The notes below the pieces were generated by a model that did no database searches, was not told the origin of the DNA, and saw only the letters and a list, made by a program, of their open reading frames with translations. A DNA stretch of 64,000 nt from positions 1 to 64,000 of the forward strand of contig NW_026894306.1 of assembly GCF_032452875.1 (NCBI RefSeq), written 5' to 3'. Positions 39,192 through 51,880 of the stretch are shown one piece after another; within the stretch, counting starts at the first letter, position 1, and each line of letters begins with the position of its first letter. Source of the stretch: Bos javanicus. Lineage: Eukaryota > Chordata > Mammalia > Artiodactyla > Bovidae. The translations under genes and the position numbers were made by a program.

Positions 39192-41444
39192 CACATGATC
39201 AGTGTATGATAGCAAACATGATCAGCGCATGATCAGTCACATGATCAGCGCCATTAAGTCACGTGATCACTGCATGATAGTCATGTGATCAGTCCATGCT
39301 CAGTCACGTTATCAGTGCATGATCAGCCACGTGATCAGTGCATGATCATCACGTGATCAGTGCATGTGATCAGTGATCATGATCGTGAACAGTGCATGAT
39401 CAGTCTCGTGATCAGTGCATGATAGCCACGTGATCAGTGCATGATCAGTCACCTGATGGGTGTATGATCATTCACGTGACCTGTACATGGTAGCTACATG
39501 ATCATTGCATGATCAGTCACGTGAGTAGTTCATGATAGCCACGTGATCACTGCATGATCAGTCACGTGATCAGTGCATGATCAGTCATGTGACCAGTACA
39601 TGGTAGCTGCGTGATCATGGCATGATCAGCCACGTGAGCAGTGCATGATAGCCACGTGATCAGTGCATGATCAGACGCGAGATCAGTGCATGATCAGTCA
39701 CGTGATCAGTGCATGATCAGCCACTTGATCAGTGCATGACCAGGCACATGATCAGTGTATGTCCAGCCAAGTGATCAGTGCATGATAGCCACGTGATCAG
39801 TGCATGATCAGTCACGTGATCAGTGCATGTTCAGTTATGTGATCAGTGTATGATCAGCCACGTGATCAGTGCATGATCAGCCACATGATCAGTGCATGAT
39901 CAGTCGTGCTCAGTGCATGATCAGTCACGTGACCAGTACATGGTAGCTACGTGATCATTGCATGATCAGCCACGTGATCAGTGCATGATAGCCACGTGAT
40001 CAGTGCATGATAGCCACGTGATCAGTGCATGATCAGTCATGTGATACGTGTGTGATCAGCCACGTGATCAGTGCATGATATCCACGTGATCAGTGCATGA
40101 CAGCCACGTGATCAGTGCATGAAGCCACGTGATCAGTGCATGATCAGTCACGTGATACATGTGTGATCAGCCACGTGATCAGTGCATGATGAGCCACGTG
40201 ATCAGTGCAGGATCAATTACGTGATCAGTGCATGATCAGTCACGTGACCAGTACATGGTTGCTACGTGATCGTTGCATGATCAGCCACGTGAGCAGTGCA
40301 TGATAGCCACGTGATCAGTGCATGATCAGTCACGTGATCAGTGCATGATCAGCCACGTGATCAGTGCATGATCAGGCACGTGATCAGTGCATGATCAGCA
40401 AGTGATCAGTGCATGATAGCCACGTGATCAGTGCATGATCAGTCACGTGATCAGTGCATGATCAGTTATGTGATCAGTGTATGATCAGCCACGTGATCAG
40501 TGCATGATCAGCCACGTGATCAGTGCATGATCAATTACGTGATCAGTGCATGATCAGTCACGTGACCAGTGCATGGTAGCTACGTGATCAGTGCATGATC
40601 AGCCACGTGATCAGTGCATGATAGCCACGTGATCAGTGCATGATAGCCACGTGATCAGTGCATGATCAGTCATGTGATACGTGTGTGATCAGCCACGTGA
40701 TCAGTGCATGATATCCACGTGATCAGTGCATGACAGCCACGTGATCAGTGCATGAGAGCCACGTGATCAGTGCATGATCAGTCACGTGATACATGTGTGA
40801 TCAGCCATGATCAGTGCATGATGAGCCACGTGATCAGTGCAGGATCAATTACGTGATCAGTGCATGATCAGTCACGTGACCAGTACATGGTTGCTACGTG
40901 ATCGTTGCATGATCAGCCACGTGAGCAGAGCATGATAGCCACGTGGTCAGTGCATGATCAGTCACGTGATCAGTACATGATCAGTCACGTGAACAGTGCA
41001 TGATCATTTACGTGATCTTTGCATGATCAGTCACGTTACCGGTATATGGTTGCTACGTGATCATTCCATGACGAGCCACGTGAGCAGTGCATGATAGCCA
41101 CGTGATGTGTGCATGAGTTACGTGAGCAGAGTATGATCAGCCACGTGATCAGTGCATGAGTGCCACGTGATCAGTGCATGATATGTCACGTGACAGGTGT
41201 GTGATCAGCCACGTGAACAGTGCATGTTCAGCCACGTGATCAGTGCATGATAGCCACGTGATCAGTGCATGATCAGTTACGTGAGCAGTGTATGATCAGC
41301 CACGTGATCAGTGCATGGTCAGACACGTGAACAGTGTATGATCAGCCACGTGATCAGTGCATGATATCCAAGTGATCAGTGCATGATCATCACGTGATCA
41401 GTGTATGATCAGCCACGTGAACAGTGCATGCTCAGTCACGTGAT
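39192..41444 (+). repeat. Array block 17 (internal duplication of about 28 monomers)
   Basis: The landmark GTGATACGTGTGTGATC occurs at about 40,041 and 40,674, an offset of 633 bp. Near 39,350-39,390 monomers 8-10 are replaced by a shortened irregular stretch (GTGATCAGTGATCATGATCG). No gene is present. Confidence 0.87.
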
Positions 41445-41687
41445 CTGGGCCTGCTGAGCTGCGTGATTACTGTCTGCTCATCTGCTTGACAATTGCCAGC
41501 TGAGCTGCACGATTCCTGCCTGTCATCTGCTTGACAATTGCCAGCTGTGCTGCGTAATTCCTGCCTGCTCAGCTGCTTGATTATTGCCAGCTGAGCAGCA
41601 TGATTCCTCACACCTGAGTTCCATGATTATTGCCTGCTGACTGTTTGATTCGTGCCTACTCAGCTCTTTGTTTATTGCCTCCAGAGG
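41445..41687 (+). repeat. HOR core, copy 18 (243 bp)
   Basis: Full-length majority core with normal flanks. Confidence 0.96.
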
Positions 41688-43964
41688 CACATGATCAGTG
41701 TATGATAGCAAACATGATCAGCGCATGATCAGTCACATGATCAGCGCCATTAAGTCACGTGATCACTACATGATAGTCATGTGATCAGTCCATGCTCAGT
41801 CACGGTATCAGTGCATGATCAGCCACGTGATCAGTGCATGATCTGTCACAAGATTAGTGTATGATCATCCGCGTGATCAGTGCATGGGCAGTCATGTGAT
41901 CAGTGCATGATATAGCGTGATCAGTGCATGATCAGTCACGTGATGGGTGTATGATCATTCACGTGACCAGTACATGGTAGCTATGATCATTGCATGATCA
42001 GCCACGTGATAGTGCATGATAGCCACGTGATCAGTGCATGATCAGTCACGTGATCAGTGCATGATCAGTCATGTGACCAGTACATGGTAGCTACGTGATC
42101 ATGGCATGATCAGCCACGTGAGCAGTGCATGATAGCCACGTGATCAGTGCATGATCAGCCACGTGATCAGTGCATGATCAGTCACGTGATCAGTGCATGA
42201 CCAGGCACGTGATCAGTGCATGTCAGCCAGTGATCAGTGCATGATAGCCACGTGATCAGTGCATGATCAGCCACGTGATCAGTGCATGATCAGTTATGTG
42301 ATCAGTGTATGATCAGCCACGTGATCAGTGCATGATCAGCCATGATCAGTGCATGATCAATTGCGTGATCAGTGCATGATCAGTCACGTGATCAGTACAT
42401 GGTAGCTACGTGATCATTGCATGATGTCGTGATCAGTGCATGATAGCCACGTGATCAGTGCATGATCAGCCACGTGATCAGTGCATGATCTGTCACGTGA
42501 TCAGTGTATGATCATCCACGTGATCAGTGCATGGGCAGTCATGTGATCAGTGCATGATATAGACGTGATCAGTGCATGATCAGTCACGTGATCAGTGCAT
42601 GATGCCACGTGATCAGTGCATGATCAGTCACGTGATCAGGTGTATGATCATTCACGTGACCAGTACATGGTAGCTACATGATCATTGCATGATCAGCCAC
42701 GTGATCAGTGCATGATAGCCACGTGATCAGTGCATGATCAGTCACGTGATCAGTGCATGATCAGTCATGTGACCAGTACATGGTAGCTGCGTGATCATGG
42801 CATGATCAGCCACGTGAGCAGTGCATGATAGCCACGTGATCAGTGCATGATCAGACACGTGATCAGTGCATGATCAGTCACGTGATCAGTGCATGATCAG
42901 CCACGTGATCAGTGCATGACCAGGCACGTGATCAGTGCATGTCCAGCCACGTGATCAGTGCATGATAGCCACGTGATCAGTGCATGATCAGTCACGTGAT
43001 CAGTGCATGATCAGTTATGTGATCAGTGCATGATCAGCCACGTGATCAGTGCATGATCAGCCATGATCAGTGCATGATCAATTACGTGCTCAGTGCATGA
43101 TCAGTTGCGTGACCAGTACATGGTAGCTACGTGATCATTGCCTGATCAGCCACGTGATCAGTGCATGATAGCCACGTGATCAGTGCATGATAGCCACGTG
43201 ATCAGTGCATGATCAGTCATGTGATACGTGTGTGATCAGCCACGTGATCAGTGCATGATATCCACGTGATCAGTGCATGACAGCCACGTGATCAGTGCAT
43301 GAGAGCCACGGGATCAGTGCATGATCAGTCACGTGATACATGTGTGATCAGCCACGTGATCAGTGCATGATGAGCCACGTGATCAGTGCAGGATCAATTC
43401 GTGATCAGTGCATGATCAGTCGCGTGACCAGTACATGGTTGCTACGTGATCGTTGCATGATCAGCCACGTGAGCAGAGCATGATAGCCACGTGGTCAGTG
43501 CATGATCAGTCGCGTGATCAGTACATGATCAGTCACGTGAACAGTGCATGATCATTCGTGATCTTTGCATGATCAGTCACGTTACCAGTATATGGTTGCT
43601 ACGTGATCATTCCATGACGAGCCACGTGAGCAGTGCATGATAGCCACGTGATGTGTGCATGAGTTACGTGAGCAGAGTATGATCAGCCACGTGATCAGTG
43701 CATGAGTGCCACGTGATCAGTGCATGATATGTCACGTGACAGGTGTGTGATCAGCCACGTGAACAGTGCATGTTCAGCCACGTGATCAGTGCATGATAGC
43801 CACGTGATCAGTGCATGATCAGCACGTGATCAGTGCATGGTCAGACACGAACAGTGTATGATCAGCCACGTGATCAGTGCATGATATCCAAGTGATCAGT
43901 GCATGATCATCACGTGATCAGTGTATGATCAGCCACGTGAACAGTGCATGCTCAGTCACGTGAT
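41688..43964 (+). repeat. Array block 18 (internal duplication of about 28 monomers)
   Basis: The monomer-7 landmark ATCTGTCAC occurs at 41,841 and 42,488, an offset of 647 bp. The second pass reads ATCTGTCACGTGATC where the first has ATCTGTCACAAGATTAG, so a consensus monomer has replaced the diverged one. No gene is present. Confidence 0.88.
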
Positions 43965-44207
43965 CTGGGCCTGCTGAGCTGCGTGATTACTGTCTGCTCA
44001 TCTGCTTGACAATTGCCAGCTGAGCTGCACGATTCCTGCCTGTCATCTGCTTGACAATTGCCAGCTGTGCTGCGTAATTCCTGCCTGCTCAGCTGCTTGA
44101 TTATTGCCAGCTGAGCAGCATGATTCCTCACACCTGAGTTCCATGATTATTGCCTGCTGACTGTTTGATTCGTGCCTACTCAGCTCTTTGTTTATTGCCT
44201 CCAGAGG
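43965..44207 (+). repeat. HOR core, copy 19 (243 bp)
   Basis: Full-length majority core with normal flanks. Confidence 0.96.
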
Positions 44208-45388
44208 CACATGATCAGTGTATGATAGCAAACATGATCAGCGCATGATCAGTCACATGATCAGCGCCATTAAGTCACGTGATCACTACATGATAGTCAT
44301 GTGATCAGTCCATGCTCAATCGCGGTATCAGTGCATGATCAGCCACGTGATCAGTGCATGATCTGTCACAAGATTAGTGTATGATCATCCACGTGATCAG
44401 TGCACGGGCAGTCATGTGATCAGTGCATGATCCCGTGATCAGTGCATGATCAGTCACCTGATCAGGTGTATGATCATTCACGTGACTGTACATGGTAGCT
44501 ACATGATCATTGCATGATCAGCCACGTGAGTAGTTCATGATAGCCATGATCACTGCATGATCAGTCACGTGATCAGTGCATGATCAGTCATGTGACCAGT
44601 ACATGGTAGCTGCGTGATCATGGCATGATCAGCCACGTGAGCAGTGCATGATAGCCACGTGATCAGTGCATGATCAGACACGAGATCAGTGCATGATCAG
44701 TCACGTGATCAGTGCATGATCAGCCACGTGATCAGTGCATGATCAGGCACGTGATCAGTATGTCCAGCCACGTGATCAGTGCATGATAGCCACGTGATCA
44801 GTGCATGATCAGTCACGTGATCAGTGCATGATCAGTTACGTGATCAGTGCATGATCAGCCACGTGATCAGTGCATGATCAGCCACGTGATCAGTGCATGA
44901 TCAATTGCGTGATCAGTGCATGATCAGTCACGTGACCAGTACATGATAGCTACGTGATCATTGCATGATCAGCCACGTGATCAGTGCATGATAGCCACGT
45001 GATCAGTGCATGATAGCCACGTGATCAGTGCATGATCAGTCACGTGATCGTGTGTGATCAGCCACGTGATCAGTGCATGATATCCACGTGATCAGTGCAT
45101 GACAGCCACGTGATCAGTGCATGAGAGCCGCGGGATCAGTGCATGATCAGTCACGTGATACATGTGTGATCAGCCACGTGATCAGTGCATGATCAGCCAC
45201 GTGATCAGTGCATGATCAATTGCGTGATCAGTGCATGATCAGTCACGTGATCAGTACATGGTTGCTCCATGTGATCGTGCATGATCAGCCACGTGATCAG
45301 TGCATGATAGCCACGTGATCAGTGCATGATCAGTCACGTGATCAGTGCATGATCAGCCACGTGAACAGTGCATGCTCAGTCACGTGAT
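44208..45388 (+). repeat. Array block 19 (end of unit lost, about 480 bp)
   Basis: Normal to about monomer 53. At about 45,310-45,365 it then joins the pre-core monomer 73 directly, losing about 19 monomers with the GTTACCAG, GATGTGTG and GACAGGTG landmarks. A smaller loss around monomers 10-12 lies near 44,430. No gene is present. Confidence 0.88.
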
Positions 45389-45630
45389 CTGGGCCTGCTG
45401 AGCTGCGTGATTACTGTCTGCTCATCTGCTTGACAATTGCCAGCTGAGCTGCAGATTCCTGCCTGTCATCTGCTTGACAATTGCCAGCTGTGCTGCGTAA
45501 TTCCTGCCTGCTCAGCTGCTTGATTATTGCCAGCTGAGCAGCATGATTCCTCACACCTGAGTTCCATGATTATTGCCTGCTGACTGTTTGATTCGTGCCT
45601 ACTCAGCTCTTTGTTTATTGCCTCCAGAGG
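45389..45630 (+). repeat. HOR core, copy 20 (242 bp)
   Basis: One base is lost (CTGCAGATTCC for CTGCACGATTCC). Otherwise it matches the majority. Confidence 0.95.
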
Positions 45631-46945
45631 CACATGATCAGTGTATGATAGCAAACATGATCAGCGCATGATCAGTCACATGATCAGCGCCATTAAGTCA
45701 CGTGATCACTACATGATAGTCACGTGATCAGTCCATGCTCAGTCACGGTATCAGTGCATGATCAGCCACGTGATCAGTGCATGATCTGTCACGAGATTAG
45801 TGTATGATCATCCACGTGATCAGTGCATGGCCAGTCATGTGATCAGTGCATGATATAGACGTGATCAGTGCATGATCAGTCACGTGATCAGTGCATGATC
45901 AGTTACGTGATCAGTGCATGATCAGCCACGTGATCAGTGCATGATCAGCCACGTGATCAGTGCATGATCAATTACGTGATCAGTGCATGATCAGTCACGT
46001 GACCAGTACATGGTAGCTACGTGATCAGTGCATGATCAGCCACGTGATCAGTGCATGATAGCCACGTGATCAGTGCATGATAGCCACGTGATCAGTGCAT
46101 GATCAGTCACGTGATCGTGTGTGATCAGCCACGTGATCAGTGCATGATATCACGTGATCAGTGCATGACAGCCACGTGATCAGTGCATGATAGCCACGTG
46201 ATCAGTGCATGATCAGTCACGTGATCATGTGTGATCAGCCACGTGATCAGTGCATGATGAGCCACGTGATCAGTGCATGATCAGTTACGTGATCAGTGCA
46301 TGATCAGTCACGTGACCAGTACATGGTTGCTACGTGATCGTTGCATGATCAGCCACGTGATCAGTGCATGATAGCCACGTGATCAGTGCATGATCAGTCA
46401 CGTGATCAGTGCATGATCAGTCACGTGAACAGTGCATGATCATTTACGTGATCAGTGCATGATCAGTCACGTGACCAGTATATGGTTGCTCGTGATCATT
46501 GCATGACGAGCCACGTGAGCAGTGCATGATAGCCCCGTGATGTGTGCATGAGTTACGTGAGCAGAGTATGATCAGCCACGTGATCAGTGCATGAGTGCCA
46601 CGTGATCAGTGCATGATATGTCACGTGACAGGTGTGTGATCAGCCGTGAACAGTGCATGTTCAGCCACGTGATCAGTGCATGATAGCCACGTGATCAGTG
46701 CATGATCAGTTACGTGAGCAGTGTATGATCAGCCACGTGATCAGTGCATGATCAGACACGTGATCAGTGCATGATCAGCCACGTGATCAGTGCATGATAG
46801 TCACGTGATCAGTGCATGATCAGTCACGTGAACAGTGCATGATCAGCCACGTGATCAGTGCATGATATCCAAGTGATCAGTGCATGATCATCACGTGATC
46901 AGTGTATGATCAGCCACGTGAACAGTGCATGCTCAGTCACGTGAT
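45631..46945 (+). repeat. Array block 20 (monomers 12-29 lost)
   Basis: Near 45,860-45,905 monomer 11 joins about monomer 30, losing the CACCTGATGGG, GATCATGGCATG and CACGAGATC landmarks (about 18 monomers). About three extra consensus monomers are present at about 46,750-46,840. Together these explain the length. No gene is present. Confidence 0.88.
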
Positions 46946-47188
46946 CTGGGCCTGCTGAGCTGCGTGATTACTGTCTGCTCATCTGCTTGACAATTGCCAG
47001 CTGAGCTGCACGATTCCTGCCTGTCATCTGCTTGACAATTGCCAGCTGTGCTGCGTAATTCCTGCCTGCTCAGCTGCTTGATTATTGCCAGCTGAGCAGC
47101 ATGATTCCTCACACCTGAGTTCCATGATTATTGCCTGCTGACTGTTTGATTCGTGCCTACTCAGCTCTTTGTTTATTGCCTCCAGAGG
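46946..47188 (+). repeat. HOR core, copy 21 (243 bp)
   Basis: Full-length majority core with normal flanks. Confidence 0.96.
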
Positions 47189-48804
47189 CACATGATCAGT
47201 GTATGATAGCAAACATGATCAGCGCATGATCAGTCACATGATCAGCGCCATTAAGTCACGTGATCACTACATGATAGTCATGTGATCAGTCCATGCTCAG
47301 TCACGGTATCAGTGCATGATCAGCCACGTGATCAGTGCATGATCTGTCACAAGATTAGTGTATGATCATCCACGTGATCGGTGCACGGGCAGTCATGTGA
47401 TCAGTGCATGATATAGGCGTGAACAGTGCATGATCAGTCTCGTGATCAGTGCATGATAGCCACGTGATCAGTGCATGATCAGTCACCTGATGGGTGTATG
47501 ATCATTCACGTGACCTGTACATGGTAGCTACATGATCATTGCATGATCAGCCACGTGAGTAGTTCATGATAGCCACGTGATCACTGCATGATCAGTCACG
47601 TGATCAGTGCATGATCAGTCATGTGACCAGTACATGGTAGCTGCGTGATCATGGCATGATCAGCCACGTGAGCAGTGCATGATAGCCACGTGATCAGTGC
47701 ATGATCAGACGCGAGATCAGTGCATGATCAGTCACGTGATCAGTGCATGACCAGGCGCGTGATCAGTGTATGTCCAGCCAAGTGATCAGTGCATGATAGC
47801 CACGTGATCAGTGCATGATCAGTCACGTGATCAGTGCATGATCAGTTATGTGATCAGTGTATGATCAGCCACGTGATCAGTGCATGATCAGCCACATGAT
47901 CAGTGCATGATCAATTGCGTGATCAGTGCATGATCAGTCACGTGACCAGTACATGGTAGCTACGTGATCATTGCCTGATCAGCCACGTGATCAGTGCATG
48001 ATAGCCACGTGATCAGTGCATGATCAGTCATGTGATACGTGTGTGATCAGCCACGTGATCAGTGCATGATATCCGCGTGATCAGTGCATGACAGCCGCGT
48101 GATCAGTGCATGAGAGCCACGGGATCAGTGCATGATCAGTCACGTGATACATGTGTGATCAGCCACGTGATCAGTGCATGATGAGCCACGTGATCAGTGC
48201 AGGATCAATTACGTGATCAGTGCATGATCAGTCACGTGACCAGTACATGGTTGCTACGTGATCGTTGCATGATCAGCCACGTGAGCAGAGCATGATAGCC
48301 ACGTGGTCAGTGCATGATCAGTCACGTGATCAGTACATGATCAGTCACGTGAACAGTGCATGATCATTTACGTGATCTTTGCATGATCAGTCACGTTACC
48401 AGTATATGGTTGCTACGTGATCATTCCATGGCGAGCCACGTGAGCAGTGCATGATAGCCACGTGATGTGTGCATGAGTTACGTGAGCAGAGTATGATCAG
48501 CCACGTGATCAGTGCATGAGTGCCACGTGATCAGTGCATGATATGTCACGTGACAGGTGTGTGATCAGCCACGTGAACAGTGCATGTTCAGCCACGTGAT
48601 CAGTGCATGATAGCCACGTGATCAGTGCATGATCAGTTACGTGAGCAGTGTATGATCAGCCACGTGATCAGTGCATGGTCAGACACGTGAACAGTGTATG
48701 ATCAGCCACGTGATCAGTGCATGATATCCAAGTGATCAGTGCATGATCATCACGTGATCAGTGTATGATCAGCCACGTGAACAGTGCATGCTCAGTCACG
48801 TGAT
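47189..48804 (+). repeat. Array block 21 (normal order, two monomers lost)
   Basis: Reference order, missing one monomer near 47,740 (monomer 25) and one of the paired GATAGCC monomers near 48,000 (37 or 38). Both losses recur in array block 27. No gene is present. Confidence 0.91.
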
Positions 48805-49047
48805 CTGGGCCTGCTGAGCTGCGTGATTACTGTCTGCTCATCTGCTTGACAATTGCCAGCTGAGCTGCACGATTCCTGCCTGTCATCTGCTTGACAATTG
48901 CCAGCTGTGCTGCGTAATTCCTGCCTGCTCAGCTGCTTGATTATTGCCAGCTGAGCAGCATGATTCCTCACACCTGAGTTCCATGATTATTGCCTGCTGA
49001 CTGTTTGATTCGTGCCTACTCAGCTCTTTGTTTATTGCCTCCAGAGG
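48805..49047 (+). repeat. HOR core, copy 22 (243 bp)
   Basis: Full-length majority core with normal flanks. Confidence 0.96.
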
Positions 49048-50163
49048 CACATGATCAGTGTATGATAGCAAACATGATCAGCGCATGATCAGTCACATGA
49101 TCAGCGCCATTAAGTCACGTGATCACTACATGATAGTCATGTGATCAGTCCATGCTCAGTCACGGTATCAGTGCATGATCAGCCACGTGATCAGTGCATG
49201 ATCTGTCACAAGATTAGTGTATGATCATCCACGTGATCAGTGCACGGGCAGTCATGTGATCAGTGCATGATATAGGCGTGAACAGTGCATGATCAGTCTC
49301 GTGATCAGTGCATGATAGCCACGTGATCAGTGCATGATCAGTCACCTGATGGGTGTATGATCATTCACGTGACCTGTACATGGTAGCTACATGATCATTG
49401 CATGATCAGCCACGTGAGTAGTTCATGATAGCCACGTGATCACTGCATGATCAGTCACGTGATCAGTGCATGATCAGTCATGTGACCAGTACATGGTAGC
49501 TGCGTGATCATGGCATGATCAGCCACGTGAGCAGTGCATGATAGCCACGTGATCAGTGCATGATCAGACACGTGATCAGTGCATGATCAGTCACGTGATC
49601 AGTGCATGATCAGCCACGTGATCAGTGCATGATCAGGCACGTGATCAGTGCATGTCCAGCCACGTGATCAGTGCATGATAGCCACGTGATCAGTGCATGA
49701 TCAGTCACGTGATCAGTGCATGATCAGTCATGATCAGTGCATGATCAGTCACGTGACCAGTATATGGTTGCTACGTGATCATTGCATGATCGAGCCACGT
49801 GAGCAGTGCATGATAGCCACGTGATGTGTGCATGAGTTACGTGAGCAGAGCATGATCAGCCACGTGATCAGTGCATGAGTGCCACGTGATCAGTGCATGA
49901 TATGTCACGTGACAGGTGTGTGATCAGCCACGTGATCAGTGCATGATCAGCCACGTGATCAGTGCATGATAGCCACGTGATCAGTGCATGATCAGTTACG
50001 TGAGCAGTGCATGATCAGCCACGTGATCAGTGCATGGTCAGACACGTGAACAGTGCATGATCAGCCACGTGATCAGTGCATGATAGCCACGTGATCAGTG
50101 CATGATCATCACGTGATCAGTGTATGATCAGCCACGTGAACAGTGCATGCTCAGTCACGTGAT
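49048..50163 (+). repeat. Array block 22 (monomers about 31-54 lost)
   Basis: At about 49,720-49,770 monomer 30 passes to monomer 56 (ACCAGTATATGGTTGCT). The 545-bp deficit equals 24 monomers. The junction resembles that of block 6. Monomers after the junction carry fewer diagnostic variants than in the reference. No gene is present. Confidence 0.89.
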
Positions 50164-50406
50164 CTGGGCCTGCTGAGCTGCGTGATTACTGTCTGCTCAT
50201 CTGCTTGACAATTGCCAGCTGAGCTGCACGATTCCTGCCTGTCATCTGCTTGACAATTGCCAGCTGTGCTGCGTAATTCCTGCCTGCTCAGCTGCTTGAT
50301 TATTGCCAGCTGAGCAGCATGATTCCTCACACCTGAGTTCCATGATTATTGCCTGCTGACTGTTTGATTCGTGCCTACTCAGCTCTTTGTTTATTGCCTC
50401 CAGAGG
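50164..50406 (+). repeat. HOR core, copy 23 (243 bp)
   Basis: Full-length majority core with normal flanks. Confidence 0.96.
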
Positions 50407-51637
50407 CACATGATCAGTGTATGATAGCAAACATGATCAGCGCATGATCAGTCACATGATCAGCGCCATTAAGTCACGTGATCACTACATGATAGTCATG
50501 TGATCAGTCCATGCTCAGTCACGGTATCAGTGCATGATCAGCCACGTGATCAGTGCATGATCTGTCACAAGATTAGTGTATGATCATCCACGTGATCAGT
50601 GCACGGGCAGTCATGTGATCAGTGCATGATATAGACGTGAACAGTGCATGATCAGTCTCGTGATCAGTGCATGATAGCCACGTGATCAGTGCATGATCAG
50701 TCACCTGATGGGTGTATGATCATTCACGTGACCTGTACATGGTAGCTACGTGATCATTGCATGATCAGCCACGTGAGTAGTTCATGATAGCCACGTGATC
50801 ACTGCATGATCAGTCACGTGATCAGTGCATGATCAGTCATGTGACCAGTACATGGTAGCTGCGTGATCATGGCATGATCAGCCACGTGAGCAGTGCATGA
50901 TAGCCACGTGATCAGTGCATGATCAGACGCGTGATCAGTGCATGATCAGTCACGTGATCAGTGCATGATCAGCCACGTGATCAGTGCATGATCAGGCACG
51001 TGATCAGTGTATGTCAGCCACGTGATCAGTGCATGATAGCCACGTGATCAGTGCATGATCAGTCACGTGATCAGTGCATGATCAGTCATGTGATCAGTGC
51101 ATGATCAGCCACGTGATCAGTGCATGATCAGCCACGTGATCAGTGCATGATCAGTTACGTGATCAGTGCATGATCAGTCACGTGACCAGTACATGGTAGC
51201 TACGTGATCATTGCATGATCAGCCACGTGATCAGTGCATGATAGCCACGTGATCAGTGCATGATAGCCACGTGATCAGTGCATGATCAGTCATGTGATAC
51301 GTGTGTGATCAGCCACGTGATCAGTGCATGATAGCCACGTGATCAGTGCATGACAGCCACGTGATCAGTGCATGATAGCCACGTGATCAGTGCATGATCA
51401 GTCACGTGATACATGTGTGATCAGCCACGTGATCAGTGCATGATAGCCACGTGATCAGTGCATGATCAGTTACGTGATCAGTGCATGATCAGTCACGTGA
51501 TCAGTGCATGGTCAGCACGTGAACAGTGTATGATCAGCCACGTGATCAGTGCATGATAGCCACGTGATCAGTGCATGATCAGTCACGTGATCAGTGTATG
51601 ATCAGCCACGTGAACAGTGCATGCTCAGTCACGTGAT
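50407..51637 (+). repeat. Array block 23 (monomers about 49-67 lost)
   Basis: At about 51,470-51,515 a GATCAGTTACGTG monomer (48) is followed almost directly by GCATGGTCAG (68). The 430-bp deficit equals 19 monomers. No gene is present. Confidence 0.89.
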
Positions 51638-51880
51638 CTGGGCCTGCTGAGCTGCGTGATTACTGTCTGCTCATCTGCTTGACAATTGCCAGCTGAGCTG
51701 CACGATTCCTGCCTGTCATCTGCTTGACAATTGCCAGCTGTGCTGCGTAATTCCTGCCTGCTCAGCTGCTTGATTATTGCCAGCTGAGCAGCATGATTCC
51801 TCACACCTGTGTTCCATGATTATTGCCTGCTGACTGTTTGATTCGTGCCTACTCAGCTCTTTGTTTATTGCCTCCAGAGG
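51638..51880 (+). repeat. HOR core, copy 24 (243 bp)
   Basis: Full length; carries the minority reading CCTGTGTTCC, shared with copies 1, 3, 12 and 29. Confidence 0.95.
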
